Position numbers and translations under genes: made by a program
Notes under the pieces: generated by a model
What the model saw: the letters and a program-made list of their open reading frames with translations, nothing else
What the model was told of the DNA's origin: nothing
Database searches by the model: none
Shown here: piece after piece, positions 6,201 through 7,830 of the stretch
Numbering within the stretch: the stretch's first letter is position 1
Layout: each line of letters starts with the position of its first letter
Source: an uncultured bacterium
GTDB taxonomy: Bacteria; Pseudomonadota; Alphaproteobacteria; CAISDR01
Direction: 5' to 3'
Assembly (NCBI GenBank): GCA_903884125.1
Contig: CAISDR010000527.1
Coordinates: 1-7,830, forward strand
Length of the DNA: 7,830 nucleotides

Positions 6201-7652
6201 ATGGCACTATTTTTTGATCAGGAATGGTTCAACAGGGCTCTTGCCGATATTGGCTCGGACAGAGTGCGACTGGGGCTGACACTTGGCCTTGATGAAGAGG
6301 CCATGGCCGAAATCTGGAAAGATCAGCGTGAATTATCCGCCTCTGAGGTAGCGGTGATTGCCCGGGTGCTGCAAAAATCACCACTGGAAGTCGCCAATCA
6401 TGCCGGTGTTTCAACGCCGGTACCGCATAACGTCACTGGCAATGACCAGCAGCGCCTTGCAGTTCTGGAGGCAGCGGCAGCCAGATTGCGCGCACAACTG
6501 GCGGGGCCGAAAAAGCGGCTGATCTTTTTGATTACCGAGGACTGGTATTTTCAGTCCCACCGCGTGCCATTGGCAACAGACGCCATGGCCCGGGGATTTG
6601 AAGTAACCCTTGCCACGCGATTCAGCGAAGGTCGTCTGGCGATGCAGGCAAAGGGAATTATTCCGTTTGATCTGCCATGGCGGCGGGGTCTGCCGAATTT
6701 TGGTGATCTTAAAGCGTTTGTCAGGCTGTTTGGTCTTTATCGAAAATCGCGGCCCGTGATGGTTCATCATGTGGCATTGAAATCGGTACTGCTGGGAACC
6801 ATGGCCGCGCGCCTCGCCGGTGTCGAACAGATCATCAATGCGATTGCCGGTCTGGGCTATATGTTCACGTCGGCAACCCCGCGTGCCCGGATTCTGCGCG
6901 CGGTGTTCTCATTGGCCGCCCGACTGTTGCTGCGCGGTCGCAATATCACAATGATTTTCCAGAACGCCGATGATCGTGACCGGCTGTGCGCGTTGATCGG
7001 GCGGGACCCTGCCAGCTGTGAAATTGTACCGGGGGCCGGCATAGATATCGCCCAATATCCCGATTGCCCGGCAAGAGATGGCGATGAAACTATCATCGCA
7101 CTGGTTGCGCGCATGCTGGCGATCAAAGGTGTGGATCTGGCGGTTGCAGCGGCAAAGATTGCTCGTGCCAGAGGGGCTAATCTGCGTCTGCAGCTGGTGG
7201 GACCTGTGGATCAGACAAACCCGTCGGGCCTTAGTGCTGATGATCTGAATGCCTGGTCCACTGATCCCGGCATTGAATGGCTGGGACACCGGTCGGACAT
7301 CAAGGCGATCTGGGCGCAGGCCGATATAGCCCTTCTGCCTTCAAGGGGGGGCGAGGGCCTGCCCAAGGCTCTGCTTGAGGCGGCCGCCAGCGGCCGCCCG
7401 CTTATCGGCACGGATGTGGCGGGTATTCGCGATCTGGTGGTTGACGGGGTAACCGGCATTCTGGTGCCCCCGGATAATGTTGAAAAGCTGGCTGATGCGA
7501 TGGTGCGGCTGGCTCAGTCTGCGCCACTCAGGGCACAATACGGGGCAGCGGCGCGCCGTCATGTGTCGGACGGGTTTTCCACTGACCGTGTGGTCCGTCA
7601 GATCGGTACCCTGCATGACCGGTTATGGGCCAGAATCAGTCCTCGGCAATGA
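6201..7652 (+). CDS. GT4-family glycosyltransferase with an N-terminal helix-turn-helix-like domain
   Basis: From the ATG at 6201 the protein has 483 residues. Residues 1-73 form a small helical domain (FDQEWFNRALADIG, then LGLDEEAMAEIWKDQRELSASEVAVIARVLQKSPLEVANHAGVSTPVP) that resembles XRE-type HTH domains. A helical, Ala/Leu-rich linker follows (about 82-100). From about 104 it is a GT-B-fold glycosyltransferase: ITEDWYFQSHRVPLA (111-125) and VHHVALKSVLLG (188-199), NAIAGLGYMF (213-222), QNADDRDRL (254-262), the C-domain VARMLAIKGVDLAV (302-315), and the donor-binding E-x7-E motif, Glu385 and Glu393 in GGEGLPKALLEAAASGRP. The sequence is closest in style to PglA/EpsD-like enzymes that add a sugar to an undecaprenyl-linked acceptor for capsule, O-antigen or exopolysaccharide. 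Donor and acceptor cannot be told. TTG codons at 6159 and 6177 are in frame upstream, but the domain begins naturally at 6201. No start has a clear ribosome binding site. No other surface-polysaccharide genes are visible in the window. Confidence 0.92.
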   Translation: MALFFDQEWFNRALADIGSDRVRLGLTLGLDEEAMAEIWKDQRELSASEVAVIARVLQKSPLEVANHAGVSTPVPHNVTGNDQQRLAVLEAAAARLRAQLAGPKKRLIFLITEDWYFQSHRVPLATDAMARGFEVTLATRFSEGRLAMQAKGIIPFDLPWRRGLPNFGDLKAFVRLFGLYRKSRPVMVHHVALKSVLLGTMAARLAGVEQIINAIAGLGYMFTSATPRARILRAVFSLAARLLLRGRNITMIFQNADDRDRLCALIGRDPASCEIVPGAGIDIAQYPDCPARDGDETIIALVARMLAIKGVDLAVAAAKIARARGANLRLQLVGPVDQTNPSGLSADDLNAWSTDPGIEWLGHRSDIKAIWAQADIALLPSRGGEGLPKALLEAAASGRPLIGTDVAGIRDLVVDGVTGILVPPDNVEKLADAMVRLAQSAPLRAQYGAAARRHVSDGFSTDRVVRQIGTLHDRLWARISPRQ

Positions 7653-7830
7653 GCCGGTCAATATCTGCCTGCGCCGCATAGGCATAGTCGCCGTGAATGA
7701 TGCCACTGGCCTGCTCGATCAGGGCACTGACCTCGCGCACGCAATCCTCGCACGCCAGTGACAGGCGATTGTGATCGCGGGCCTCAATGAGCGGCGACAG
7801 GGTCTCAATTGCCTGAGCGATGGACAGGGC
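7636..7830 (-). CDS. Unrecognised protein, C-terminal 64 residues (5' end outside the window)
   Basis: Reading the - strand from the right edge gives an uninterrupted 64-codon frame ending in TGA (7636-7638). The peptide contains IETLSPLIEARDHNRLSLAC, a CEDC pair, and IIHGDYAYAAQADIDRLIAE before the final Asp. It looks like ordinary alphaproteobacterial coding sequence: G/C-rich third positions, mostly helical, acidic, with no low-complexity sequence. The two cysteines (ACEDCV) could bind metal or be incidental. I do not recognise the family. The gene converges on the glycosyltransferase gene and overlaps its last 17 bases (7636-7652). It has no start in the window because it enters from the right. 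Confidence 0.6.
   Translation of the reverse strand, partial: ALSIAQAIETLSPLIEARDHNRLSLACEDCVREVSALIEQASGIIHGDYAYAAQADIDRLIAED

Noticed and set aside
7345..7351. Run of seven G in the glycosyltransferase gene (and seven C at 970-976 in pnp) as phase-variation tracts
   Set aside because: Both encode conserved motif residues (GGEGLP and FPPY) and are short; seven-base runs in G/C-rich genes are not evidence of switching.
1..7830. CRISPR array, defence island, transposon or prophage
   Set aside because: No regularly spaced repeats, no transposase, integrase or phage proteins, and all main genes belong to housekeeping or metabolic families.

Overview
The window looks like chromosomal DNA from an alphaproteobacterium, possibly a Rhodospirillales-like lineage. 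The basis is a PNPase of alphaproteobacterial type, moderately high GC, and a short HTH-type domain that I recall from small alphaproteobacterial proteins. No genus can be named from the sequence alone. I see no mobile element, CRISPR array, tRNA or rRNA.

Layout from left to right: (1) the 3' nine-tenths of pnp (polynucleotide phosphorylase) on the + strand, cut by the window start and closed by a strong intrinsic terminator; (2) two + strand genes, a small SRPBCC/AHSA1-type protein and a DUF3445 protein (heme-dependent oxidative N-demethylase alpha-subunit-like); (3) a converging - strand pair, a MarC-family membrane protein followed 19 bases later by a large exported serine hydrolase of family S15. 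The hydrolase's active-site layout matches alpha-amino acid ester hydrolases. (4) Divergent from marC, a + strand GT4 glycosyltransferase with an extra N-terminal helix-turn-helix-like domain; (5) on the - strand at the right edge, the last 64 codons of an unrecognised gene that overlaps the end of the glycosyltransferase gene.

The transcription units look independent: pnp alone to its terminator, the SRPBCC and DUF3445 genes possibly together, marC and the esterase as a tight two-gene operon, and the glycosyltransferase from the 109-base divergent region. The DUF3445 and esterase genes are packed tail to tail so that their stop codons overlap in one TTAA, leaving no room for a terminator.

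There is no clear multi-gene novel system here. The points most worth a second look are the HTH-glycosyltransferase fusion, the periplasmic alpha-amino acid ester hydrolase coupled to a MarC protein, and the N-demethylase-like heme protein without its usual partner subunits nearby.
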